Shown one piece after another: positions 21,440-32,456 of a stretch of DNA of 64,000 nucleotides (position 1 is its first letter; each line of letters begins with the position of its first letter). The notes below the pieces were generated by a model. That model made no database searches. It was not told the origin of the DNA and saw only the letters and a program-made list of their open reading frames with translations. The stretch is from assembly GCA_944739405.2 (NCBI GenBank), contig OX123199.2:7491898-7555897 (forward strand), in the 5' to 3' direction. The DNA comes from Euclidia mi (lineage: Eukaryota; Arthropoda; Insecta; Lepidoptera; Erebidae). The translations under genes and the position numbers were made by a program.

Positions 21440-21600
21440 CTAGGGTTGGGTTTAAGCAATCACCTTGCCGTTTAGTAATGCACCGAATGTAGTAGGTTCG
21501 ATCCCTACACGAGACATCCACAATTAGCTGTTACGAGTCTGGGTGTATTTTATGTCCATTAGAATATTTGTAGCGTCTCACGAGACACAAGATTTATTAT
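21440..21600 (+). repeat. Degenerate tRNA-derived SINE (family 4)
   Basis: A B-box-like AGTAGGTTCGATCCCTACAC is followed by CTGGGTGTATTTTATGTCCA. The same order of words is found at 25796-25960, where the head is better preserved. Confidence 0.5.
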
Positions 21601-21654
21601 TATGTAGAGATGTCTAATAAAACTACGAACTTAAATAGAGACCGAGTCAAGGTA

Positions 21655-21835
21655 GGTGCCGAAACCCGCACTTCCACAAGAGGGCGCTGAGCTCTCATCA
21701 GTCTCTCCGTGACCACGCTCGGTGCAAGACGAGCGAAACGTCGGAATCAAAAGTTAATTGGACGCGATTAAGACCCGCTAATTTATTTTGTATGATGTAC
21801 ATATACAAATCGCGAAAGTTTAAAATCGGGTGTAC
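21655..21835. repeat. GAAACGTCGG element, second copy
   Basis: GCGAGCGAAACGTCGG-like core, GGACGCGATTAAGACCCGCT, TTTTGTATGATG and AAATCGCGAAAGTTTAAAAT are shared with the element at 3401-3570 but rearranged in orientation. An additional AGAGGGCGCTGAGCTCTCAT block is unique to this copy. It looks like a family of small foldback elements. Confidence 0.5.
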
Positions 21836-22790
21836 ATATTTTAGAAAGCTAATTTAAGTTCTAGGAAAATGAAAAATTAAAACATGCTGTGTAAATTGAT
21901 ACAGAATTGAACTGTTCTAGTAATTGATGGGTAGGTGTGCAGACATCGTTTATTATTAGCTAACAATTAGATAAACTTTAAAAAACATTGCCAATCGTGA
22001 CCTAATTAAAACATAGCAAAAATCGAATGCCACAAAAATATTGCGAAGAGAAAGCTAAATTAAATATTAAAATACAAAAAAATACAGGCATGATATACCT
22101 GGATTATTTGTATGAACTAAATATTGCATACCCAGTTACGTGAAAAACAATAGAGGCACGTACTCACGGCCCGCTTACAACATTTATAAATAACCACACA
22201 TACTTGTGTTATCATTACGCGAGATATAAATAGGTACCTAATAGGAGGTATGGAGGCGAGCCAAAACGCGGCAAAACTTTGACCTAACCCATTTTATGGA
22301 AAAGGTCATCGTAACGGAAACTGGAGTCAACATGAATATATTCATTTTCAATGGTTTTTTTATCTCATCAAATCGTAAGAAAATAATAAAGACAGAGTGT
22401 TGTAATTAAAGTATGTATATGGGGCCAGACAAGATATCTTGTGTACAAAACGTTTGGTTCCTCTTCAAGAGAACAAAAGTCTTCTTTTGGCTTGTAAGTT
22501 TTTTACAACAGCGGCTGTCTATAGGATAACAGCTTTATCTGTCTAACATCGAGTCTGTTGGCGTTCGTCGCAATAGTCTCGATCGTTGTAGATCTTGGCT
22601 GCAACGATCTGAACTTGAAGGGGGCCAATCAACGCAGTGAACGCCATCGTCATCACAATCGGGTTGGTGCAACATGAACTCACTAAAACCATACTAAAGC
22701 ACAGATCTCTGCAGACGATTATAATGTAGCTTACTTTATTCAAGGCCTTTCTAAACAGATGCTGTGTATTATCCTGTATTTACCTATATT
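21836..22790. other. Intergenic AT-rich sequence
   Basis: No gene was recognised. A 66-codon minus-strand frame at 22543-22743 contains a cysteine-rich hydrophobic run but lacks a defensible family match or splice context. Confidence 0.35.
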
Positions 22791-22915
22791 GGCAACCAGG
22801 TGCAGTAGCGGAAGTGCAGACAACTGCCACGCGTAAGGTCGCGTCGGTTCGATTGCCGCTCAAGTCAAACATTTGAGTGCGAGAACTTGGAAGTTTGTCT
22901 TGTTCTGAGTGTCTT
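22791..22915 (+). repeat. SINE-like tRNA-head fragment
   Basis: The sequence contains an A-box-like GGTGCAGTAGCGGAAGTG region and a B-box-like GGTTCGATTGCCGCTC, about the right distance apart for a tRNA-derived promoter. The tail continues with GTTCTGAGTGTCTTTATGTA. It is not a functional tRNA: no cloverleaf with matching acceptor arms can be drawn. Confidence 0.45.
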
Positions 22916-23518
22916 TATGTATAACATGTAGGTATTTACAAAAAAGGTACCTATATATGTATGTTTATCCATTATCTAGTGCCAATAGTAAAGCTCTGCT
23001 TAGTTTGGGACTAGATGGTGTTGTGTGTATGTGGTTGAATATTATTATTATTCTACAACCAATTGAGCTGTGTATTTTAGATATTGGTAAACAGCAGAAT
23101 ATCTCGCACGTTATACTACGTTACGAATAATAACACGGTATTTGTAATTCTGTTTCGGCTTAGCAGTCGCTTTAACGCATAACATAACAAACGATTACGT
23201 ACCTATAAAGAAATTCAAGGCTAACAGTTATGAAGTACATATCTCAATCATGATCATGACTAAGCGGTAACAAAATGATGGCACTGAGATTTTTTGTTCC
23301 TACATATCGCAAGTAATAAAAATTAAACCACAATAATATGTAAGTATCCTGTTAATAATCTAGCGCTGTTAGCATCAGGATCTAAGACCTTTACCTCGGC
23401 AATTGGAGAACGCCGTCCAGCCTTAGCATCAGTACCAGAATACATTTTAAACTCTTCTTTATTTTATTTCTTTATCAGTAAATTAGAATACACGTATGAC
23501 GGTTTACTAATGGTTAGC
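22916..23518. other. Intergenic sequence
   Basis: No feature was recognised. Confidence 0.3.
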
Positions 23519-23666
23519 ATAAAATTAATCAGCATATTATTAATTCACATTGAAATAACGAAATTAAGCATAATGCTCATGAAGCTTAACATTATTAAGC
23601 ATAAATGGATGCCCATAAGGTTTATTGTTATAAATACTGGTAGCATAATAATAATGAAGCATAATA

Positions 23667-24285
23667 TTAACCTTTAGTTAGGCGCGCCAATAAACTAACA
23701 TTGTTAGTCGCACGGGGTCTACAGTTACCCCAAAGTGATAGGTATGAAATAAGAAACATCTTAATTAGTAATCAACTTTAATTGTTTTTATCTACTTATT
23801 TCTTATTCATCTTTTAGAAAAATAAAAATAAAATCTTAGAAAGATGTTTAAAACCATAGAAAAATATGTTTTTCGTAGGTACTATAAAAATTCAAAAATT
23901 ATCACAAATTTTCTTTGTATGATCGCCACAGATGAATTTATTGCACTTATTGCACTTTGAGGTCGTTTTCCTGTCGCCTTTTTCTGGACCGATGTAGCAC
24001 CTTCCTCTTTTTGTTGAGAGCAATCCAGTGATAAGCGTTGAAGGAGTCGCAAGTTCAGGTTCTGACAATCGTTTTTCAAAGCACTGGGCACGGATGGAAC
24101 GAAAAAGGCCCTCGGTGCAGTGCGGGCGATCAACTCCTCTGTGCGGGGGACACTCAATCGCGTGGAGAATAAAAAAATTAGAAAGCTAGCGAGAAATTCA
24201 GGCTGCCAGCTTTAATAGCTAAAAAATAACTTAATTTAAGATCACTTGGGGTCGCGGCGGCCCCGCGCGCCTAATTAAAGGTTAA
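23667..24285 (-). mobile_element. piggyBac-like element at TTAA with transposase C-terminal remnant
   Basis: TTAA at 23667-23670 and 24282-24285 bracket 611 bp whose ends are CCTTTAGTTAGGCGCGCC and, inverted, CCTTTAATTAGGCGCGCG. TTAA duplication and CCYT ends are diagnostic of piggyBac transposons. On the minus strand at about 24009-23892, a frame ending in a stop reads KRGRCYIGPEKGDRKTTSKC, then CNKCNKFICGDHTKKIC. This matches the cysteine-rich zinc-binding C-terminus of piggyBac transposases. The catalytic DDD core is missing, so the copy is dead or depends on a partner. Confidence 0.82.
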
Positions 24286-24289
24286 AGAA

Positions 24290-24342
24290 AGAAGTTATGT
24301 ACAAAGTCCAGTAAGCGTGACTGGACTTTGTACATAACTTCT
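24290..24342. repeat. Inverted repeat at the head of the tandem array
   Basis: Exact 22-bp arms (24290-24311 and 24321-24342, AGAAGTTATGTACAAAGTCC start) are separated by 9 bases. The left arm is an inverted piece of the array unit. Confidence 0.8.
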
Positions 24343-24790
24343 TGTGGCATAAAAATAATAAACTATATTAAAAAACAATCGACAACATTTCATGATTTTG
24401 TGATGGATATTTTATCTAAATAATGAAGCATAATATTAAACATGCTTACTGGCCTTTGTACATAACTTCTTGTGGCATAAAAATAATAAACTATATTAAA
24501 AAACAATTGACAACATTTCATGATTTTGTGATGGATATTTTATCTAAATAATGAAGCATAATATTAAACACGCTTACTGGCCTTTGTACATAACTTCTTG
24601 TGGCATAAAAATAATAAACTATATTAAAAAACAATCGACAACATTTCATGATTTTGTGATGGATATTTTATCTAAATAATGAAGCATAATATTAAACACG
24701 CTTACTGGCCTTTGTACATAACTTCTTGTGGCATAAAAATAATAAACTATATTAAAGCACAATCGACAACATTTCATGATTTTGTGATGG
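24315..24790. repeat. 128-bp tandem repeat array, about 3.7 units
   Basis: The word TACATAACTTCTTGTGGCAT recurs at 24331, 24459, 24587 and 24715, exactly 128 bp apart. Units differ by only a few substitutions (for example AATCGACAAC versus AATTGACAAC). Each unit holds GAAGCATAATATTAA. There are no spacers of variable sequence, so this is satellite-like and not a CRISPR array. Confidence 0.9.
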
Positions 24791-25795
24791 CATTAACCTG
24801 ACCCATATTTTCTGTTTTCCGAAATTTAATAACGTAAGCACCAATTATGTCAATTGCACTATTTGCACTGAGGAATACAATAATATCTTGCGGCACTAAA
24901 AGGTGTATGAAATTTTAAGTAAATTATATAGTTCACTTAGACATACATTTTTGTCCACTTTTAATGTCTCGGTAAAGTTTAAAACAACAACATTTAACAT
25001 TAATATTGCAAGTTTTTACCGTATCTGTAACGTATTTTCTAAATTTAACTTTTTATTTATTTTATACAAATCTAAGCCATGAAAAATATTGCATTTATTA
25101 TTGTTTTTTGTGGTTAGGGTAACAAAATTGATAAAGGCATGATAAAGGTAATTTTTCTATCGTTTCAATGATGAAATTTTGTCAAGTTACATTTTGAAAA
25201 TAATTATAATTATGTATGTAAAGCGTATTGGCGGCTGAGGGGTGGCCCAGGGGCCAACCCAGCCGCACCTTAACCTATTGTTACCTTACATTACACAAAT
25301 AATAATGAGTAGAACCATTATGCAAAATGAAATTATGGCTCATGATTATTGGACGAATATGTTATGCCAGAACAAATTAGACCGAATGATAGTTATGCTT
25401 AACTTTGCATTATGCTACAGTATCATCAAGCTAATAAAAGTTATGCGATAACGTTATGCCAAATAATATTATGCCTTAATATTTTATGCATGAAAAAGGA
25501 ATCCCACGTATGACCTATAGGTAAGTGGACATATGACCTATAGGTATGGACAATGCATGATCCATTTTGTAAAGTCCTCAGTGATGCAGGTTTAGTTACT
25601 AGCACATATGGTATCTGCTTTTTAAAAGGTTATAATTAGGTCTACTTTAGTAATACGCAAGTAAATAATGTCTGTAGAAAACACGATAACATGGTTTAAG
25701 AAATAATGTTATTTGAGTGAGTCCAGTTAACTTGGCCCAGTTAATGGTGATTTAACGTTTCGAACATTATTTTTTGCCATTGTCAATGTAGGTGC

Positions 25796-25960
25796 ACGGT
25801 TGGCGCAGTGGCTTAACGGCCGCCTCGCCGTTTCACACTACGCCTAGTGCTATGGGTTCGATGCCCACACGAGGCAATACATAAATTGTGTCTGGGTGTT
25901 CACTGGTAGTATATTTGTAAAGTCCCCCGTGACAGGATTTATTCCTAGTGCGGCAGATGT
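25796..25960 (+). repeat. tRNA-derived SINE (family 4)
   Basis: The head GGTTGGCGCAGTGGCTTAAC contains an A-box, and GGGTTCGATGCCCACACGAG contains a B-box. The body is GTGTCTGGGTGTTCACTGGT. Degenerate kin lie at 21440-21600. The minus-strand frame across it (25833-26111) is incidental. Confidence 0.65.
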
Positions 25961-26305
25961 CTTTTCCAAAAAAATATTGCGAAGAACCATTAACAACTAC
26001 ACTTGATTCTTCTCGCAACCATAGTCCCCTAGCACAGGGCGCAGAACTTGGCCTGGTGCAGGAGTTACCAGGCCAAGAGCATTGAAACCGCCTATTACGG
26101 CTGAGTGACACTAGAATATGAGATTAGTAAAAAAAACAAAATGCGCCGTAATTGGGGCTTGCATTATCTAGCACGCAAGATAATTTTATAACAAAATGAA
26201 AATACAGCAATTACTTCATAGACGGTACTAAAATTTGATAAACACGCAAATAGTGCAGCAAAGAAAAATAAAAATTAACTTCTGTATTCTACATACATAC
26301 ATACA

Positions 26306-26466
26306 TAGACTCACGCCTGTTTCCCCGAAGGGCTAGCCAGACGTGGCGAGCCTATTGCCGCTTATCGGGATATTTTGTTTGCCAGTGCCTCGTCCGTTGA
26401 TCAGCAGGTGCACCACTGGCAGGTGAGGTTGGCTTGGGACCCTAAGTTCGTGGTGGGAACCCTATG
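26306..26466 (+). repeat. SINE-like repeat (family 3), internally deleted
   Basis: ACTCACGCCTGTTTCCCCGA jumps to ACGTGGCGAGCCTATTGCCG, missing about 50 bases present at 19334-19545, then continues to GCACCACTGGCAGGTGAGGT. It is preceded by CATACATACATACATA. Confidence 0.65.
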
Positions 26467-27488
26467 CACCCATTATGAATAAAATAATTATTAAACTACA
26501 GAATACAGAAGTTAAAAATAAATATAGTAAGTACTCATTAAATAAGGCTTTTACATCACATAGAAATATAATAGTACATGGAATAACTTTTATCTCGATG
26601 AGCGAATCCCACGCGGGCTATGTCGTAGGCCGAAAGCCGCAACCTAGAGGGATGGATCTATTCCATGGCTTAGACCGGGGTCAGTATCTTCGAGGGTACT
26701 GAATTCCATGAACCACCGAGATCGATGACTGAACGAGATCTCCAAATCACATAGCAAGCCATAATTAAAAAAATCATAAGCACATGGCTTCGAAGAGTTA
26801 ATGTGCGAGCTCCGTGGATTTTAACAATTAACCATTTTAACCCAATACCCTCTGCATGGCCGTCTTGTGATATGTCCATAAGGCTATCGCTGCCTAAAAA
26901 CTTTTCACGCCCCAATATAGGTATGTTTCATCTCTGTTATACTATGGCAATACTATCTATGCCGGCGGCATCACCGGCCTTAAATTTTATTTTAGTGTCC
27001 AATTGCTATAAGCTGCGGCCAGATTGCGCGGAAATTGAAGGCGGGGATCTCGTTAACACTAGACCAAGTCGGTGACGGTTGTTATGAAAAGGGTGTAAGC
27101 TATAGATAGGTGTTACCTCTTACAAAGTTTTATTAAAATCCGTTGAGCACTTTTGCTTACAAGAAGTTCAAACTTAATACAACCTCACAAACGTTTGCAT
27201 TTTTTATATAGTTCAGACTCTGAGACTTTTAGAATCAATGCTAATTGTACGAAATTTAATCATGTATAACAGTAGGAACAGAGCCTAGATCTATGTATGG
27301 CAGGAAATAAGTGCTACATCCCTGCTTAATAAGAGCTTTAGTATTCTGCGTGGCTGTCTGTCCATACATAACTAGATACAATAATGTGCATAAAATTGTA
27401 CCTACTCGGCGTATCGGATAGTTTACTATTTGAAACCGTCGCATTGCACTAAGCCTTTTTTATCGTATATTTTTATAACGAATAGCCT
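26467..27488. other. Intergenic sequence with an old SINE fragment
   Basis: A minus-strand fragment of SINE family 1 lies at about 26790-26894 (CTCCGTGGATTT, GGCTATCGCTGCC). The rest shows no recognisable feature. Confidence 0.4.
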
Positions 27489-27732
27489 GCCTCTGTGGTC
27501 TAGTGGATAGCGTATGCAACTGCTGATAGGGTTGTCGCGATCTCACTATCCGGGTCGGGCAAGAGTGCTACCTACTGAATTTTCAGAATTCTGCGTAGCA
27601 GCACGGAGTCTGGAAATGTTCCCGGGAACAACGGTTCACCCTCTATTACGTGGGATCAAAAAATTTATTACATGGTGAAATGTGGGGGTAGTATTACAAC
27701 TCTGCCTAAGCCTTCGGCGATACAGGCGTGAC
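27489..27732 (+). repeat. tRNA-derived SINE (family 2)
   Basis: The head GCCTCTGTGGTCTAGTGGAT is a clear tRNA 5' half. The B-box position is mutated (GGGTTGTCGCGATCTCAC). The body has GCAGCACGGAGTCTGGAAAT and CCCTCTATTACGTGGGATCA, and the tail TCTGCCTAAGCCTTCGGCGA. The orientation is opposite to the copy at 12600-12842. Confidence 0.75.
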
Positions 27733-29311
27733 CCTATAACTTTTATTTACATAATATAATGACTAATTGTATTATATTCAGGCCGTGTTTCATCACAGCC
27801 GCATAGGCAGTAGCTTCCTACAAGATTAAAAATTGCGATGAAACTGGATGAGTTATCTGAAAAATGAATTTAAAGCAACTTATCAGAAAGTAGTGAAAGT
27901 TGTTGTATTTTCTTTAGACGCCTCTTACGACAAATGCGGACAAAGAACAATGGCAGAATTTGGTCTGGATTTGTTGTGGCGACCTTAAACTTCATATGAG
28001 CAAAACAAATTGTTCTTTTTTCAACGATTTTTAATATTTTATTTTATATTTTCTCTCGTTAAAGCTGTAGTATTTTATGATGATTAAAAGCATTCCAAGT
28101 GATTACGAACTAGGTACGTACTTTATTATTTGATTGTTGCCATAGACAATGGTGTGACAGGAATAGACGTGAGTGCTATTGATCCGTATCGATTATAAAA
28201 ATGCAGTTATTTGATCTTTAATTAACATTATAACATAAAATAACTGCACGCCTTTTATCCCCGAAGGGGTAGGCAGAGGTGTATTACACACCCACATTTC
28301 GCCATTAACATTATATCAATAACCTAATAATTGTTGAAGCAAAACAACTTTTAAATCAAATAAAAACGTCACAGCATCGTTTTAATGTTGTATCGATTTC
28401 ACATAAAATCGATTTAAAATGTGCAGTCCCGCTTTTGCCTTTGGCTGTGACAGTTAATGCTACAGAATACTTCTGCGTTTTGATGTCAATCTGACATAAT
28501 TTCATTTGATAATTCAAACGTACCTACATTGTTCATTCTTAACTAAAAACTAAAACACCGATATCTTGTTTTTCCGGGTTTCCCGAGTGAAAATAGAATC
28601 ATTTATAGACTCTGTTAGCTAAGCCGAATTTTTTGAAATATTTTTTATTACTGTGCGCTTCAATTTAATTTCAGACATTTCGATGTATGGAAATCTGCCA
28701 TTGTCCTTTCTAAAAAGGATAATTCCATTAAAGTGTTTCTAATATTAAAGTAATATTGTATTGGCGTAGGTCGGCCTACAAATGCGTAATTAAATACTGA
28801 AATAACCACTATTTACATATGTACAAGTTATTATTAGCAATATTAGTAGTTGTGAGTGCCGTAGTCATTACTCATATGTGTATTCATAAAAATATGACGG
28901 TAATATGTGTTTCTGGTCTGTCGAAGAGCATTTTTCTTACATTAGGTGTTGAGCAAATACATCTCTCTTATTATATTAGCTCTTTGGCAAGCGTACATAA
29001 TAAAAATATAGTCTAAGTATTAATAATTTGCTAACACATTCACACAGCACCATTTAGTCACAAACTAAACAGTGCTTGAACCTACCATGGTTACAAGCTC
29101 TGCTAAATATCCATTTTATTTTTAACAACAATAAAATTAAGGTCTATAGTTTTCTTTGTAGCATACAATTCTAACATCAACTATAATAAAAATAACTAGA
29201 GAGAACATACACAAAAATTTTAATTTATTTGCAAGATGATATACCTAACTGTAAGCTAAATTCTGGAAACTCTACCTACTCGTATTTGATATATTAAGAT
29301 AGCTAATAAGT
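27733..29311. other. Intergenic sequence
   Basis: A minus-strand tail fragment of SINE family 2 lies at about 28247-28305 (CCCCGAAGGGGTAGGCAGAG). No gene was recognised. A 65-codon frame at 28819-29016 begins with a hydrophobic stretch but has no further support. Confidence 0.35.
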
Positions 29312-30127
29312 AGGTAAGTAGGTAGTCCCCCCCGTGGGATCTCTACCTTGGCGTGATGGGAAGCTTAGTAACCGTGGCTTGGACACCCGCGGTGAAGCTA
29401 AGAGAGATCCCGGAAGTGGACGCTCCGGGTAGGCTTGGAGGGGGCCTGCGCAGGATGCGTCCAAAAGTGCCGGCGCGGGGGAAAGTTCTGTCTCTCCCTC
29501 GCAGTCGGGCGCGGTCGCGGGAGGAGAGGCGTGTCGGTGTTGCGTCACGGTAATATAATCTAACAGTATTGTAACTCGGCCGTCTTCGTGAGTTATATAC
29601 CTACCAGACGCGCCGCATGCGAGCTGCGGCACGATCGCGGCTGTGGGTACTTTTGGCACAGTCCGCACAGTCTAAAGGTTGCTTTGCTCGAGGCGCGTAG
29701 GTATAATTCGAGTTTCGTGCGTTTGTATGGAGTTACAATACTGTTAGATATTATTACCGTGGTTGCGTTGCCGCGTGCCCTATCTCCCGCGACCAAATAG
29801 GAGCGCACCATTGTTGCCTCGCGGTGGGGCCGCAGAGGAAGAGGAGATGCGGTGTTGTCAGGTCGCCGTCCTCCCTATCCTCTGCGGCCGCTGGGTGTTT
29901 TGGCGGCGGAGCCCAACACCTTCATCCGCCGCCAAGGAGGTTGTGGCCTTCGGGCTATCCGCCGGGGTGTCAGGGTAGAATACTAAAGCTACCTCCTGGC
30001 GCCCCCAAAAGGGCGTTGAAGTATGCGCTGTGGTTTGGGTATTACGGCCTTGCAGTCCAGCCGTCGAGTCCCAGATACATGCGTAAATGCATCTCCACAA
30101 CGAAGAAAAAAAAAAGGTAAGTAGGTA
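29312..30127 (+). mobile_element. GC-rich poly(A)-tailed retroelement with 13-bp target duplication
   Basis: AGGTAAGTAGGTA at 29312-29324 and 30115-30127 encloses 790 bp that start with a C-run and end in a poly(A) tail (30104-30115). This is the mark of target-primed reverse transcription. The body is strikingly GC-rich against AT-rich flanks and shares long blocks, inverted, with 51531-52370 (GCGGCCGCTGGGTGTTTTGG, GCGGGAGGAGAGGCGTGTCG). No protein motif was recognised, so it is either a 5'-truncated LINE or a SINE. A 216-bp MITE interrupts it. Confidence 0.78.
29539..29768. mobile_element. 216-bp MITE with 31-bp terminal repeats inside the retroelement
   Basis: Ends CACGGTAATA...GTAACT (29546-29576) and their inverse (29731-29761) differ at a few positions only. 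Flanking 7-bp repeats GTTGCGT lie at 29539-29545 and 29762-29768. The homologous copy at 51.8 kb lacks the insert and has a single GTTGCGT, which proves the limits. The superfamily is not assigned. Confidence 0.85.
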
Positions 30128-32215
30128 ATAAAGCAGTACCCGATATGTTCAACATCAATAACAGTGACTAAGCTCATCCTACAGCCAAGCATTGTGAGTC
30201 AATAGGAGTATATGGCCTATAAGAGCCGCTACTACGCGGTCTAGAGGGATTGCTGCCTGAGTAGATAACTTTGATGTCGAGTTTGCCGTGTCTTCCCAAA
30301 AAATACTATTTACATCGTGTGATTCACCTAGTCGCCTCTCTCTTTATATATCCCACGACCACCTAGAGAACGGCCAGCGCATATATTTTGATCCCGACAG
30401 CGTTGCTGAGCACTTGGAAAATCCGCGTCAAACAACTCTCTTGGCATTTTTCAGACTCTGTAAAATATATATCCCACGGAAGCACCGAATGTAATAGGGC
30501 AGTGAGTGGGTGACTATGGTCACACTTTGTAATCTCTTTCACATTTTACGACCAAGCTCAATAGCTTTTTTTAATAAGTAGGTATATTATTTTTATTATA
30601 AAAGAGAAATAAGTTTAGAAATCTATAATCCGACTACGTAAAAAAGGGAGTGTCAAAAGGACGAAATAAGAAATTAGCTCATTAAGATAATTATAAATCC
30701 AGAAAAGTACGACTCACCAGCCTACTTACGAAAAAGAGAAAATCTTTTAATTTCGAGTAGATAAATGAAATGAAGAAGTCATCATAATCAACTTTGGCCA
30801 ACATAAAAGCTCGTCAATGTCATCACCATCCTCCTAGCGTTATCCCGGTTAGAACCCAGGATCTGCTTTCTAGTAAAAACTGCACTTGCTAGAGCTCAAT
30901 ATTACGTAGGTAATTAGCCATCGTTTGTATAACATACATATGTATTAAACAAAATAATATTTACCACCTACCATAACATAAATGTAAGTTAATTATAATA
31001 TAACCCACTGGCTCCAAAAATTCAATTACGTAGAAACAGAGGAAATCTTTACTAGTCACACATTTTCTTACAATAACATGCACACACAAACACACACACA
31101 CGTACACACACACACACAGACTCACACACACACACACACACTAATTCACAAACACACAGTCTGAGTGTTGTTTAATAACTAACAGTACTAATTTTATTTT
31201 ATTATTTTAATTATATTGATTTGTTAGTAAGTTTATTTATATAGCCGCTTTAACAAAAATATATTGTAAAAATAGTACCAGTATTTTCTGAATTGTTTTT
31301 CCATAGGAAGGCGCTGACGGACTGTAATACAGTTTACACTAGTAGGTACAGCCGTCAACGGAGTCCTTTTATAGTTTAATACATTACTATGTTTTATTTC
31401 TTACATACCGACATAAAATAAGAAAATAAACTTATTATTATTAAAAAAAAGGTGGTATGCGACATGCGTTATTGGAACGACTTTTGTTTTGACACCATGC
31501 CGAAATCGCGGCAAATTCATAGTAGGGGAGCCCACGATGCTAAATTGGGATTTACTCGAGCGTAATTGAGACCTACTGGGTTGCAAAGCTAAGATGATAA
31601 AATTATGAAAATGTAAATAATGTATACCTACCTTTTCATCGGTGGGGGGAAACGGCAATTGATTTTCAAAATTTAAAAAAAGGACTATTGCACTAATCCC
31701 TCCAGAAATTCGTCAGATTATGAGAAAGCACGTCTAGGACGTTAGGATGAAGCATATACATCTTAATCAGATGTACTTGAGTACCTCAAAATAGCGAATT
31801 CTTTTGGCACGTTCTAATAGTGACCACGAGTTTGCGTCACACCTAAATCGTCTGATTATACAATGAAAGCCTTTTTTTGGTTCATTTAACATCCCCTTAG
31901 AAAATCTGACACGATCGACTAATTTTCTTTTTATGCATTTTAAAATCTTTCGTACTACCATGTCCACTATGCAAACGATCAGATTAACATTCCTACTTTA
32001 TTAAAAATACGTAAGTACATGATGGATGCTAGCGATGTCTGACGCGCTCGAAACGCGTAAATCCCGCAATCTCTTCATGGGCTACCCTACTATAATCAGT
32101 TGTTCCATACTTTATAACACCAAAAGTATGGAACAAAAATTTTTATAACTAAGTTACATAAATCTTAGTAATTTATTCTAATTTTAGTATCGCAATAAAA
32201 ATATTCATAGGTGCA
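30128..32215. other. Intergenic sequence with microsatellite
   Basis: A (CA)n-type microsatellite lies at 31080-31160, and a short minus-strand piece of SINE family 1 near 30808-30875. Otherwise no feature was recognised. Confidence 0.4.
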
Positions 32216-32425
32216 TAGGGTTCTCACCAAGAACTTAGGGTCCCAAGTCAACCTCACCTGCTAGTGGTGCACCTGGCGATCAACGGACGAGGCTCTGGCA
32301 AACAAAATATCCCGATAAGCGGCAATAGGCTCGCCACCTATTACGTGGTATCAAAACACTGGCGAAAAGAGAGCGTTTAATATGCCTCTGCCTACCCCTT
32401 CGGGGAAACAGGCGTGAGTCTGTGT
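32216..32425 (-). repeat. SINE-like repeat (family 3), minus strand
   Basis: This is the reverse complement of the unit at 19334-19545: it starts AGGGTTCTCACCAAGAACTT and ends CCCCTTCGGGGAAACAGGCG, followed by GTATGTATGTATG, the complement of the usual flanking CATACATA run. Confidence 0.65.
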
Positions 32426-32456
32426 ATGTATGTATGTGTATAAAAATATTTTTAGT

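Larger units (their letters stand above)
23519..25490. mobile_element. Putative composite element with GCATAA subterminal motif clusters
   Basis: The left side (23519-23665) carries at least five GCATAA-like words on the plus strand. The right side (25318-25490) carries about nine TTATGC words, the inverse. Between them lie a piggyBac-like insertion and a 128-bp tandem array whose units contain GAAGCATAATATTAA. The mirror-image motif clusters suggest one non-autonomous DNA transposon of about 2 kb, but terminal repeats and a target duplication were not found. Confidence 0.4.

Noticed and set aside
22543..22743. Minus-strand ORF with SSCCTNPIV, resembling the end of a receptor transmembrane helix
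   Set aside because: Only 66 codons, no flanking splice signals, and the residues around NPIV do not follow any receptor pattern I could defend.
23882..24157. 91-codon minus-strand ORF in the piggyBac-like element
   Set aside because: The transposase-like residues are in a different frame; this one has no domain.
24315..24790. CRISPR-like array
   Set aside because: The repeated unit is continuous, 128 bp, without variable spacers, and the genome is eukaryotic.
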